From positions 14,702,093 to 14,766,092 of the forward strand of contig OU744727.1 in the NCBI GenBank assembly GCA_916613615.1: 64,000 nucleotides of DNA, written 5' to 3'. The translations under genes and the position numbers were made by a program. Positions 11,901-23,100 of the stretch are shown here, piece by piece. The stretch comes from Steromphala cineraria (lineage: Eukaryota; Mollusca; Gastropoda; Trochida; Trochidae). Below the pieces are notes generated by a model. That model was not told the origin of the DNA and did no database searches. It saw nothing but the letters and a program-made list of their open reading frames with translations. Every line of letters begins with the position of its first letter. Within the stretch, counting starts at the first letter, position 1.

Positions 11901-13151
11901 ACGAGTACTAAAACCAGCTTTCTATCTCTCACTATGGCTTTTTCCGTCTCCCTGATCTGTCTATTCTCTTTTGGATGGCAACATTAACGTGTTTAATAAT
12001 TGAAATATTGTTCAAAACACGTTAAACACAAACTCACTCACTCACTCACTCACTTAATACTATCCAGGCCTCGTTTGAATTCATGAAACCCACTTTGCAA
12101 TTGTGGAGTATGTAAAGAAGTCATCACCCATGTATCAACCATGTCTTCATCATGTATCAACAGATACTTGATGAGTGCATGGTTTTCAACATCATTAATT
12201 CTTCCAGTTTCTTCACCCCCAATGCACTTGGGGATGGGACACATTGATATCTACTCTACGGATGCTTCCAATATTTTGTCAATAGCCAGTAAATACAGCT
12301 TTTATAAGTTGAACAATCTAAATGCGGATTGAAAAATTTAAAAACAGTTGAAAAATTATCTTTATTTCAGTTTTCAAATTTTTATTTTTTATTTTTGTAT
12401 AAATGAAAAGTAAACTGTCAGTACTGACAATAGTCTAAGTTGTATTAAAAGTAATTCACCTACCCAAAATTATCATGACAGTTGACACAAATATTGTTGA
12501 ACCACTGAGAACATTCAGTAACACTGCAATGACAACCAAAAGAAGACCCATTTAAATAGTGTAAAATATCTTTCAATTCATGGCGAAATGCTGCAAGACA
12601 ATGTTTAAATTATAGAATACTTATCGAGTTTATCTATACGAATCCATTTCAAAGAATAAAAGATGTTCACGCACAATTGATAAGCAGTGTTTTGTGCTTC
12701 ATACTTGAAAATCTATTCTACGACTACGCATTAGCAATTAGACTAATGAGGTAAATGCGGCATAAGGTAATATTTTATTGAAAAACTTATTAAATTAAAA
12801 ATTATATTTAACTGATTTAATTGAAATTTCATTGCCCCTATGTTAAGGTTATATCAACTAATCAGAATGTTACTACCTCTTGAACAGTCTACTTCCGAAT
12901 CATCAACCTCCGTACCTGAAACATATTTGAATATTTGAATAAAGACTGAAATCCTCAGTAATCATTTAGTTTTAATTTCTCTTTTTTTAAAACTTCACTC
13001 CAAAAGTGGCATCAAAAGTTAAAACAGAAAACAAGTAAAGAGATTATTTAATCAAAATTGTAATTTAATGTTCTTATTTGCTCAAATGTGGAAAATATGA
13101 AAACAGGTTTCAATTCAAACAATACTTTTACTTACTCGGTCTTTCGGTCAT
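8931..13151 (-). CDS. TMEM272-like four-pass membrane protein, copy 2
   Basis: Five minus-strand coding exons: 13136-13151 (ATG, MTERP), 12877-12915 (acidic, TEVDDSEVDC), 12464-12523 (helix 1, LNVLSGSTIFVSTVMIILG), 9803-9994 (192 nt: YLDNCLSEPRLPIAL, then helices 2 and 3) and 8931-9106 (GCEDSEVHEATFAFMVVLWI, helix 4, stop TAA at 8933-8931). Donors are GTAAGT, GTAGTA, GTAGGT and GTGAGT. Acceptors all end AG and every intron is phase 1. The product is about 160 residues, with cysteines in the loops and a polar tail ending NNQSRP. The layout fits TMEM272, an uncharacterised membrane family. The DNCP of copy 4 reads DNCL here. Intron 3 holds a mariner relic and intron 4 a foldback repeat. Nothing is broken, so it is probably expressed. 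The family assignment is from memory. Confidence 0.68.
9121..9200. repeat. ATC/GTC trinucleotide microsatellite
   Basis: An imperfect CATCAT/CGTCGT run lies in intron 4 just upstream of exon 5. The same kind of run sits at the matching position in copy 3 (about 17325-17440) and, shorter, in copy 4 (30538-30553). This supports treating the three last exons as equivalents. Confidence 0.8.
9207..9252. repeat. MITE family B terminal fragment
   Basis: TTAAAGGGGCAGTAGCACG followed by AGGGGGAATATAAGGTGATG is the right end of the family-B element in reverse orientation, cut short after about 45 bp. Confidence 0.65.
9514..9675. repeat. Foldback repeat in intron 4 of copy 2
   Basis: Long inverted arms (9541-9577 and 9618-9660) share CTCTCATCGAGTGACGGGG and its complement, extended by an AACAAAATATCTTTTGTTT-like outer pair. 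The flank at 9380-9440 carries TGACGTCA-type sites. The element is non-coding and MITE-like. Confidence 0.65.
10950..12225 (-). pseudogene. Mariner-family transposase relic in intron 3 of copy 2
   Basis: On the minus strand, pieces in mariner order are visible: the N-terminal helix-turn-helix (GFHEFKRGLDSIK, about 12065-12110), the middle (VYAILTDVIYMSKLSARW, 11498-11690), the catalytic stretch (FFWDSQGVIMIDFLGKGQTI, about 11320-11400), then EILPNPSFFLDLEPS, and the C-terminus SGDYIE with a stop at 10952-10950. Frameshifts, a deletion in the N-terminal domain and an inserted SINE (11782-12053) break it. Without the SINE the length is about 990 bp, close to a full mariner gene. The same relic sits in copy 3. 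Confidence 0.8.
11782..12053 (+). mobile_element. (ACTC)n-tailed SINE-like retroposon with 12-bp target duplication
   Basis: TTAATACTATCC occurs at 11770-11781 and again at 12054-12065. Removing the 272 bp between rejoins the mariner frame. The inserted unit ends in a run of ACTC, the poly-tail of a retroposon. I could not identify pol III boxes in its head. The paralogous insertion is at 22574-22879. Confidence 0.75.
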
Positions 13152-13329
13152 GATGAGGATTATGAATTTTTATATTTCAGGAACCTTTAAAACAAAACAA
13201 AGAAAACAGGCGTTGAAGAGAAGCTTGCAAGCTTATTGCCACATACGTATTGTTTTTTCATAAAGAAATGCGAAAGCGAAATAAAAATGTAAACTTCTTA
13301 AGATTCCAACTAGAATGAGTATGCAGTAC

Positions 13330-13505
13330 TATAAGAATAAGGATAGGTTTTTGGATAGTGGTACTATTAGAATAAGGATAGGTTTTTGGATAGTGGTACT
13401 ATTAGAATAAGGATTGGTTTTTGGATAGTGGTACTATTAGAATAAGGATAGGTTTTAGGATAGTGGTACTATTAGAATAAGGATAGGTTTTTGGATAGTG
13501 GTCCC
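13330..13505. repeat. 35-bp minisatellite, about five units
   Basis: Units of the form ATTAGAATAAGGATAGG plus TTTTTGGATAGTGGTACT repeat upstream of exon 1 of copy 2. The copy-3 equivalent (24463-24535) has only about two units, so the array changed length after the duplication. Confidence 0.85.
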
Positions 13506-14189
13506 TGTGGTCCTTACTAGTTGCCACCGAGTCAACTAATCTATTAGTTAGCTTGTTTAAATCTATAAGTATATTTTAGCTAAGGAATCCATACATAAGA
13601 TTCAGTGTGATCGGTAATTTGCTTCTGGGGAAAAAAGGAAAAAAATATTTTTAGGGCTTGACCCTTTTGACAACTATTTAGGGCCACAAGATCAGCAAAT
13701 GTAAAACAATATGATACAGCTGTTTAGGCATGTGAAACTGGAATGGTATTGTTCATATATTTCCAAATACCCAAGCGTTCGTCATTTACATTGGAAAAGA
13801 ACGACGTGACACTGACAGTGACATTCACATAAAAATCATGAATGTTGTTTTTACATTTCTTTTACTTCTACATAAAATACACACCAATTGACATCCTGTT
13901 TCCTATTAAACATGTATATATAAGATAAAATCATAAATTTATAATTACCTAGAATCTTTCGTTTCGCTTGCGATTAGAGGACATTTAACAAGTCATCGAT
14001 TTTGTCACTCTTCGTTTGTGAACTTGGCTGAACACCATGTGTTCAATACATCCTCATTCCTCCGTTACTTCGATACTGACTGAAGGCTTTTGGTTTGTGC
14101 CTTGTCAACTTAGATAATTTTTTCGCGATAAGATAAATTACTTCACAAGGGGGCTGTATTCCAAACTTAGACCTTTCTTACATCGTTGT

Positions 14190-14633
14190 TTAAAGGGGCA
14201 GTAGCACGTTTTTTTGATAATTTGTTATTTAAAATTATTCAATGATAATTGTACGTTAAAAAGGGGGTCTCCAACTTCTAATTTTTAACTTTGGGGGGGG
14301 GGGGGATATTATTTGTACACGCCATAGTCCTTAACTCGTTTGAACGCTAAATGTATTACTTTGATAGTGTCAAAAATCTCATTACTCAAGCCAATCTTCT
14401 ATAGTCAGATAACAAAGTATGAAGATTCACCTAATCTCCATTTGCGGCCATTTTTTGGAACACCTTTATTTGTTTTGTGTAAGTAAAGGGAATCGCATGG
14501 CTAAAGTTTACATTATATATTCGATTATTTTTACTCCATTTAGTTTAAATGCATTGTCTTTCATATGGAACCATAAATTTCATTTTCCTGACACCCCCAT
14601 ATATTTTCCAAAAAAACGTGCTACTGCCCCATT
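14190..14633. mobile_element. MITE family B, copy in second spacer
   Basis: It has the same ends as 5218-5572 (TTAAAGGGGCAGTAGCACG and the inverse). It is longer because of an internal G-run insertion at about 14260-14335. Confidence 0.7.
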
Positions 14634-17131
14634 TATGTACATGAATATGACCAATATAATCTACACACAACTACTAACGACAGACCTCGAAGACCAAAAC
14701 TGCACAAGTTTGGTTGAGGACATAAAGGCAAACCTCAAGTTTCAAGTTAATTTCTTTATAACCAACAACGTTAAATTTAAATGGCAAAGAAATTGCCACT
14801 AAACGGCCTGATTCTCTTATGACCTCGAGGGATTATATCACAGGTGCTTAGGTGATCCAAAGAATGCAGGCAGACAACGTGGTTTGTAACTTACTTTTCA
14901 ACGTTTAATATTCCAAATAGTGAAAGTAGAACGAAGAATTAATTTATACAAAAGAGAAAGTATTCATTTGTGAAATATTTTACATTATTCTGTTGATATT
15001 ATAGCCTTAATGCCAATGGCGCTTTCGGGAAAACAATGTTTAAATTTGGTAGCTAAAAGAAGCTTGAGTAAATCCTGCGGCACGTTAAGCATGCTGAAAT
15101 ATACATGCAAACATAACAGAAAGATGTAAACAATGTGAATATAGACTATACACAATGAAACTTCAAAATCAATTAGGAAAATGATTCAACAGCAGAATTT
15201 ATAACAAGATTAAAAACTGAACTACGTGTAGGTTCAACTTATTCCAATCATTTAAAAAATATCCTTTATCACGTGGTCATTATAATGTCGTCCTCATATC
15301 AGCTGTATTCGTGGTAGTTTGCGACCAACCATGAGAAGATCAGACCAAAATTCATTAAATGGGAAACAGTTTACCAAAATGACAGAATCGTAAGCCCCGG
15401 CATGTCGACATGAAAGATCAGTGGCCATCTCACAGTTTCCGGTTCCTTAATATATGCTTGAAAGCCATCTTTGTTGAGCACAACTACATTTCCTTTTCTA
15501 TTTCTCAGAGTCAGGCATTCGTTGCCGCCCAAGTTGATACCCAGCGGGGTCGTTAAAAGCTATTGCACTTTTGTACAGGGTACTGGTCTTTTGACGTCGA
15601 AATAGGTATTTTATTGTTGATTAAAACATGTAAAAATGATATCAAACTTTCGACGAAAGATTTTTCTACCGACTGATGTTTTTCTTTTCTCAATAGCTAA
15701 ATTTCATCACGAACCGCATGCAAGTATGATAACGAGACTTTCAAACATACCCCATATAGAACGTAAATAAATGTAATGTTTGCCAAATTTAGGACAACAA
15801 TATTTGCATTAGAAAATATCATACTGTTATAATTTTAATGCCTTTAACATCACTGTGTCCTTTTGAATTTCCCCAATGTAGGAGTGTCCCTTTAAGTACT
15901 GAACCTAAGAATAGCTAAACTACAAGATGCTATACCATTTTTGTGGAGCTCTCGGTGGCTGAGTGGATATGATTTAAAACAGTCAGTGCTTGTAAATGTT
16001 GTCTTTAGGAAGGCATCGAAAAGGACAAGATTTGGTATTCATTATATGCTGGATAGTGTGGTTCTAAATATGATATATATCCACTATTTAGTTTGAATAT
16101 CACAAGAAACAGAAAATAAAGTTTCTTTAAATATTTTATTTGCAATGATTAAGTTAAATGTATCACACACTGACACACAGAAAGGGGAGTTTTATTCAGT
16201 ATCAAAGGCTTAGTGTCCAAAATTGCTTGACAATCTTGACAACTTGATAATATGACAAAGACAAAGGTTTTACTCGTCATTTTAAAATGGACATTTGTTC
16301 TGTTAAAAAAATAACAACATATTTGATGGCATTGTTTGAATGAAAAAACGTTTGTTTGGTGGCACTGATATTTTTTAAATATTTCAGACAAAATAAAAAC
16401 ATCACAAACTAAAAAAAAGCGAACTTCGCCACTTTGGTTGCAAAAATAAAATTACAAATAATTTTTTTAAGGGATTACATTCTCATGTAGCTGACAGAAG
16501 TTTCTTAAAAGTGAAATCAAAAACAAGGTTTAATAAAGTTCTACCAAATTGAGATAACTAAAAAAACTGGATGAATTCTGGTGCTTTTGCTTCTTGAGAA
16601 GATTAAATTAGGGCGGCTGCTCTTATAAGGGCCATAGGGTCACAAAAACATAGCTTAAAATCCCCATCAGCTAAAAAATCCTTACACAATGTTTCAGCTT
16701 TTTAGGTATTGTTATTATGAAAAGAACCCCAAGAAATAAGGTTTTTATAACGTTGGCTTACATGTACTTCCATCGACGTAGAAAACTGAATACTTATGTT
16801 TTAATTTTAATATCATTGAAATTTATTTACTCTCAAACTTAATTCTTCGTTTTTTGCGTAACTTCCCGTAAGTTAAGACATTTGAGGTAAAACTAAAGAC
16901 TTGATTATTAACTGATAATCATAATGTGTGATGAGATGTACACGTTATGGTTTATCTGCAAAAGGCAGCGATACCAGATACTCATCAAATTCCATGTCAT
17001 TGAAGTCATACCAATTTGATGCCTATAGGATGTTAAAGCCCAATTAACCAAGTTCCTGTGTAATTATAACTTGTAATGATATTCAAACAGGTGAAACGTT
17101 TCATTTCACGATCGGCTTAGTCTATATCGTT
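14634..17131. other. Second spacer, paralogous to 5573-8930
   Basis: No gene was found. It contains the diverged MITE-A copy (about 15290-15755). The match to the first spacer ends at 16923 and resumes at 16925 with the sequence that follows 8716, so about 845 bp present in the first spacer is absent here. Confidence 0.5.
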
Positions 17132-20100
17132 TTAAGGCCTTGACCGGTTGTTAACATTCTCAGGTTTTATTTTCTGAACATGTACTAGAACCATGTGTGT
17201 GCCTGGCAAGAAAGCAAAGGAAAATATCCACAGGACCACCACGAAAGCAAGCGAAGCCTTGTGAACTTCGGAATCTTCACATCCAATTGCGTCAGAAAGG
17301 ACTATCGTACCTGCGAGGAATAAATATCATCATCAACATCATCATCATCATCCTCATCGTCGTCGTCGTCGTCATCATTCGTTATCATCATCGTCATCTC
17401 CTTAACATTCGTTATCATCATTATGCTATATGCTAAGTGGTGGGCCATTGTTCCGTGACGTCCTTCCAAAACTTTACTTTATTATAATGCTAAGCGGTGA
17501 GAAACTGAGTTTTCTCAGTTCTAGAAAAGTGATCGCAAATGAGTGTGTTACCACTTTTTCAAGTCAGTGAAAATATCACAGAAGGAATGACGTCATGTGT
17601 ACAATGGTTTGACGACACTTCTACAATCAACGCGACATCATTGCCGTCGCTTAGTAACGATGAACAATGGTATGACGTCGCCAGAAAACTCTCACGAACA
17701 CTTTTCTAGAACTGAGAAATCTCAGTCTCTCACCGCTGGGCATATAATAAAGTAAAGTTTTTGAAGGACATCATGGAACAATGGCCCATGACGTGAGTAA
17801 CAATCGACTATGACGTCACTATTCGCGGCCGAATGTGATTTATTCATATGTTTATTTTGGAGTAGAAATAACCATAACCGACTTAAAATATATACATACT
17901 AGAGAGAAATATAGAGTATCCCTAACCTTCGGCCTCGTGCTTTAACAATAATAGTTCAGGGCAAAACTCTCTATAAATGGAATAAAGTAAGTTAGAGCTA
18001 CTCTATTTCATATAGCATATTTCGATAATGTTGATGGAACTCACATGCAATCAAGCTGGCATGATGGATGACGCAGAGAAACAGGAACACTGTCAGGAAT
18101 GTAGTCTTGGTTATTGCTAGGAGACACCTGTATTTCAGTACGAACCAGACAGGCATGGTTAGGGTAACAAAACCTTGTATCGTCAGGGCAATCGGCAGTC
18201 TTGGCTCCGATAAACAGTTGTCCAAATACACCAAACCTTGTAGAGAATGAAAAAAGCAACATAAGAAAGATATGTATTTACCCTTTAAGCGCAAAAGAAA
18301 TTGTTCTTTAGAAAGCAACAAATATATTAAGTGTTTTAATCTATCTAAAGTTACCAAGGCTAATATTTATTCGCCTCGGCAAACATTAAACATTTCTCAA
18401 CAAATTTAAGATTTTTGCGTGCAGTGTACTCTTTATTCAATTATAAACGTTACTTTCTCTGTTAATTGTAATTTATAGTTTTATAGACTGACAGACCGTT
18501 ATAACATTAACATTATCTATTTGAATACAATGAGCATAATAATCGATAGTGTATGCATCTTAGTTAGATGTCCGTATGCCGCAGAAGTTAACAGGCAAAC
18601 GCTTTGAAAATAATCCAAGGTCAGAATTTGTTGATTTCGCCAATTTGTGAAAATCTGACATTTTTTAGGTTAAGAAGAAGTTACCATTTCAATTCCAAAA
18701 ACGTGTGTGACTTCATGCAAATGCATTCACGTTGCGCAATTGATATTGTCATTCGTCGATGACGTTACCCTAGATAGACCTACGTTGTCATTTTTCTATC
18801 AAGGCATGTTGAATCTTCCAACAGCGTTATTCACGCTTCTATCTCTGTTATTGCTAAAAAATAGAATCGTTATTTATAAGTTTGATTGTCAATTTATAAC
18901 TTGTCTCCCACAAGGTGACCGGTTATGGGGACACTGAGAGGTCAAGGTCACTCTAGCAAATGGACTAAGGACTCCGATTCTAGCTGCTCACACAATCTTC
19001 TCAACGATACTTATATGCGTCTACAAAACGTCCTCTCTGCTGTTGACTTAGAACTCAGAAAATGATTCCAAAAGGGACATATGCAGATGTAGCGGTCCTT
19101 TCGTCTACTTAATGTCTGATTCATCCTATTGTCTACGATGGTAAATCAAACGGTTCGTATGATAACAGAGAAAACAAGATCAAAGTGTCACTTTTTTGCA
19201 TTTTATTATTCAACATAGTCTCCACTGAAATTGATATATTTTGACAGGCGATGTTCAAGCTTTATAAATCCTTCTTGTAGAAATCCGCATCCTTTTGCTC
19301 AAGAAACCCCTCCGTGGCAACTATTAGGCTGTTGTTATCAGCAAAAACGTGTCCTCGTAAATGGTTCTTCAGTTTGTGAAAGAGGAGAAACTACGATGGT
19401 TCCAAATCCAGGAAGAAGGTTGGATTGGGAAGATTTTCGATACGACATTCATACGCAGCAGTGACAGTAACCTGTACGACAAGCATTGTTTTGTCTTGTT
19501 GCGTGGCTTGATGGCTTCTCTGAATTGCCTCAGTTCATTAGCATGAAAAGCCCCTTCGATAGTTTGACCCTTTCCCAAGAAGTCTATCATGATGACACCC
19601 TGGCATAGGCGTAGGAACAGGGGGGGGCACAGGGGGGCCCGGCCCCCCCCACTTCCGAACCTTGGGGGGCCGGGCTCGGACCTTTCAAGATTTTTTTTTA
19701 TAGAAAGTCACTTTAACTCTGTATTTTAGGGGGAAGGAAAAATGAGATGAACGGCCCCCCCACCTTTGAAAGTGGGGGGGGGGGGGGGGGGGGGGGGGGC
19801 TCCCTGAACAGTTAGATTTTCGGTTGACAATTTTTTTAAAGAAAAGGGGGGAGGGGGTGTGGGAGAGGGAGAGCGAGGGGATTTGGATTGGGATGGGAGA
19901 AAAAGGGAATCCCCTTCCCCAACATTTTATCCTTTATAGGGATCTACCCTGTAATTAGAATTGTAAATGGGAAAGGGTTCTTTTTTTTTTTTTACCTCGA
20001 AAATGCGAGGATATTTAGATATTACCCCAACCTTCCCAGCTCAGGGGTCAGAGAAAGCAGAAGGGTCTACCCCATCACCACTGAAACGGACATATGGGCA

Positions 20101-23100
20101 GGAATGTCCCTTTAATACTTTAAACACTTTTCCTAAAAAACATTTGATCTTAAACATCATTGAAAGATGTGTGTTTCATCTTTGTAAGATAGAGACTTTG
20201 AACTATATATGGCAAATAACAAAATGTATCGGTTTGTCTGCGTGCCTGTCAGTTTGTCTGTATTTAATATGTCTGATATAATGTGAAACATAAAATTGGA
20301 AACATACATGCACGTGAATTACCCTCATGAATTAGTTTTTTTTTATCGTTTTAAAGGAATTATTTTTTCTTCCTTTTAATTACACATTCATAGATAATTT
20401 ATCTTGCAAAAGTTTTAACTACCTGCTGATGTGAATAAGTGAGATCTTTTCACTGGGGCCACGCCCTTAAAATCTAAATTTATTTCCATATTATTTAAAA
20501 GGCATAAAAAACTGATTTGTATTATACAGACTACTTAAAAAAATATGATTAGAATTTGTGGTGAATTTGTTGCCCCAAATAAGGACAATGCCTTTCGGAG
20601 CTTTAAACCTTTAATATATCCATTTTCAGAACAAAATGCGATCCTTTGAAGTGAATTCCATTTTGCAAGAAACATTATTTTCAAAGATATTGCGACCCTG
20701 TTGTCTTTAACCTATAAAGGCTAGAAAATAGCTGCAAAAAGCCAGATGAGGTACAGAGTTAAGGCTATACTTTTCTATTCTTACCTGGAAGACGTATTTG
20801 ACCATTTTAGCTTTTTGTTTCACGTTCATCATTCACGTTTTTAAGTGTGATATTTAGGCCAAATTTAAAAACTCAAAACCATTAATATGATGAGAACAAA
20901 GACTATGTAACAAAGTTCCCCCTTTAGCATTCCTATAACGTTTACTCATAGTAATTTTGATCTTTTCACGTGACTGAAAATATCTGAGTATATCAAAGCT
21001 GTTATGAATATTTAAACTATTAAAACATTTTTGACCTATTCACAGAGTAAACTTGACATTTGAGCTTATTTAAGTTTCTGAGACCAAAGGAGTTAATGAA
21101 AAACAAGAAGAAATGATGGAGATAAACTTACAGAATTTGGAGAATGCTTCCTATTTATTTCAAGGTTATAAGGTCAATTATTATTATATTATCGATACCA
21201 ACAACAAAATTATCATTATCATCAGTTATCATTAATCACTCTATGAGTCATAAATCATCCATGAATTACTTCCATCATGAAATCCATCAATCATCCATCT
21301 ACGACTATGAGTCATAAATCATTAATTCATCAAGCATTAATCAGCAATTTTCAATCATTCGTTATCAATTCATGATCAATCAAACAATTACCAATTATCA
21401 AACACTAAAACAATCATTATCTTCTATAATCAACCATTCAACACTTAAAGATTATCATTTATCAATCTTTCAACACTTAAACGAACGGGCCCGTAACAAT
21501 CATTCACCAATCATCAATCAATAACCTATCAATCATAAATCAATTATTCATCAATCATTGTAAATAATTCAACACTAAACAATCAATCATTCAACACTAA
21601 AAACAATCAATCATTCAACACTAAAACAATCAATCATTCAACACTTAAAAAAACCATCAATCATTCAACATTAAAATCATTAATCCATGAATCATTCAAC
21701 ATTAAATCATCAATCATTCAACACTTAAATAATCTTTTATCCATAAAATTCACATATCATTAAACCAAATTTGGGTCCCCACACAGGAATCCATATAAAT
21801 CATTTTTATATTTTTTGGAATGGCAACCCCCGCTCTCACAAAAAAAAGTTTGGGCCCCCCCAACTCAGCAATCCATATATATCATTGTTTGATTTCCTTG
21901 AGAGGCCATCCCCCGCTCTCACAAAAAAAAGTTTGGGCCCCCCCCAACTCAGCAATCCATATATATCATTGTTTGATATTCCCCCCCCCCCCCCCCCCCG
22001 CTCTCACAAACGAAAATTTGGGCCCCCCCACTCAACAATCCATTTATATCATTGTTTGATTTCCTTGAGAGGCCACCCCCCGCTCTCACAAACAAAATTT
22101 GGGCCCCCCACCCCTCAAACCGTTTCTACGCCACTGCCTAGCTATCCCAAAAAAACAGGCCATCACCTTTCTAGCAGATAGACTTGCTGGAATTTTTAGA
22201 TGGGTTAGGAATTGGCATGCTTCCCCTGTTTACTTTGAGTTTTTGGTTTGAGAGTCAAACTGATGTATCTACCTCCCATCCTTTGTCAATTATCGCTTCA
22301 GGAAATCAACCCTGTCCGCCATGTATCGTTCCAAAAGCTCCTTTGAAATGTCAAATCGTTTCAGTTTCCGGTCACCTGTAAACATTCTATAGGCCCATCT
22401 TGCAGAGAGCTTGCTCATATAAATAACGTCTGTCAGTATTGCGTATACCGACCCAAAACTGATGCACAGTGACACGTCTATCTGCAAGCACCTTGTCATG
22501 AAAAGCTTCAACTTGAAGATCACTGGTGGAGGTTCTCGGCCCACCAGACCTGGCATCTTCTTTAATACTATCCCCACCACTGTACTCATTACCTTATCAT
22601 GGTGTGGTGGTTTGTGTGCTTCGGGGACCCCGAGAGCTATGCCAGCTGGAGTTTACATGTTCCTGGTAGGTTCACCAAAGCTGGAAAGGTCGACGAGTAG
22701 AAGCCAGACTAAATGTGAGTCCTTCTAAAACCAGCTTTCTATCTCTCACTATGCCTTTTTTCCGTCTCCCTGTCTATTCTCTATTTTCTGTCTATTCTCT
22801 TTTGGATGACAACATTAACGTGTTTAATAACTGAAATATTGTCAAAACACGTTTTACACAAACTCACTCACTCACTCACTTAATACTATCCAGGCCTCGT
22901 TTCAATTCATGAAACCCACTTTGCAATTGTGGAGAATGTAGAGAAGTCATCACCCAATGTATCAACCATGTCTTCATTGATTTCCCGTGCAGACTTTCCC
23001 TTCTTGAACAGAAATATTATGACTGCATGGTTTTCAACATCATTAATTCTTCCAGTTTCTTCACCCCAATGCACTTGGGGATGGGACATATTGATATCTA

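Larger units (their letters stand above)
5040..14030. repeat. Segmental duplication, unit 1
   Basis: Unit 1 holds the spacer right of copy 1 plus the whole copy-2 gene. It pairs in order with unit 2 (14030-25140). The stretch 5040-7870 is nearly identical to 14033-16923. The match then skips 7871-8715 in unit 1, resumes at 8716, and runs on through exons and introns. Two further differences stand out: unit 2 has a 2.5-kb insertion at 19606-22136, and the minisatellite at 13330-13505 has more units in unit 1. Confidence 0.85.
19606..22136. mobile_element. hAT-like non-autonomous insertion, 2.5 kb
   Basis: The uninterrupted paralogous site is at about 11341-11356. The left end reads TAGGCGTAGGAAC. 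The right end reads GTTTCTACGCCACTG, whose complement is CAGTGGCGTAGAAAC, so the termini form short inverted repeats. CCTGGCA at the left and CCTAGCTA at the right are consistent with an 8-bp target duplication that has since mutated. Inside are G/C homopolymers, an AT-rich middle with no gene, and two tandem repeats. No transposase was seen. Confidence 0.65.
19206..23080 (-). pseudogene. Mariner-family transposase relic in intron 3 of copy 3
   Basis: This is the paralogue of 10950-12225. The N-terminal part is better preserved here (KKGKSAREINEDMVDTLGDD, about 22990-23050). The middle part is at 22290-22560 and the C-terminal part at 19206-19604 (GVIMIDFLGKGQTI region and SGDYVE with stop at 19208-19206). 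It is split by the 19606-22136 insertion and by the (ACTC)n SINE, and has frameshifts as well. Confidence 0.8.

Noticed and set aside
21771..22181. 136-residue proline-rich open frame
   Set aside because: It lies wholly in an 85-bp tandem repeat with C homopolymers. The overlapping frames repeat the same units.
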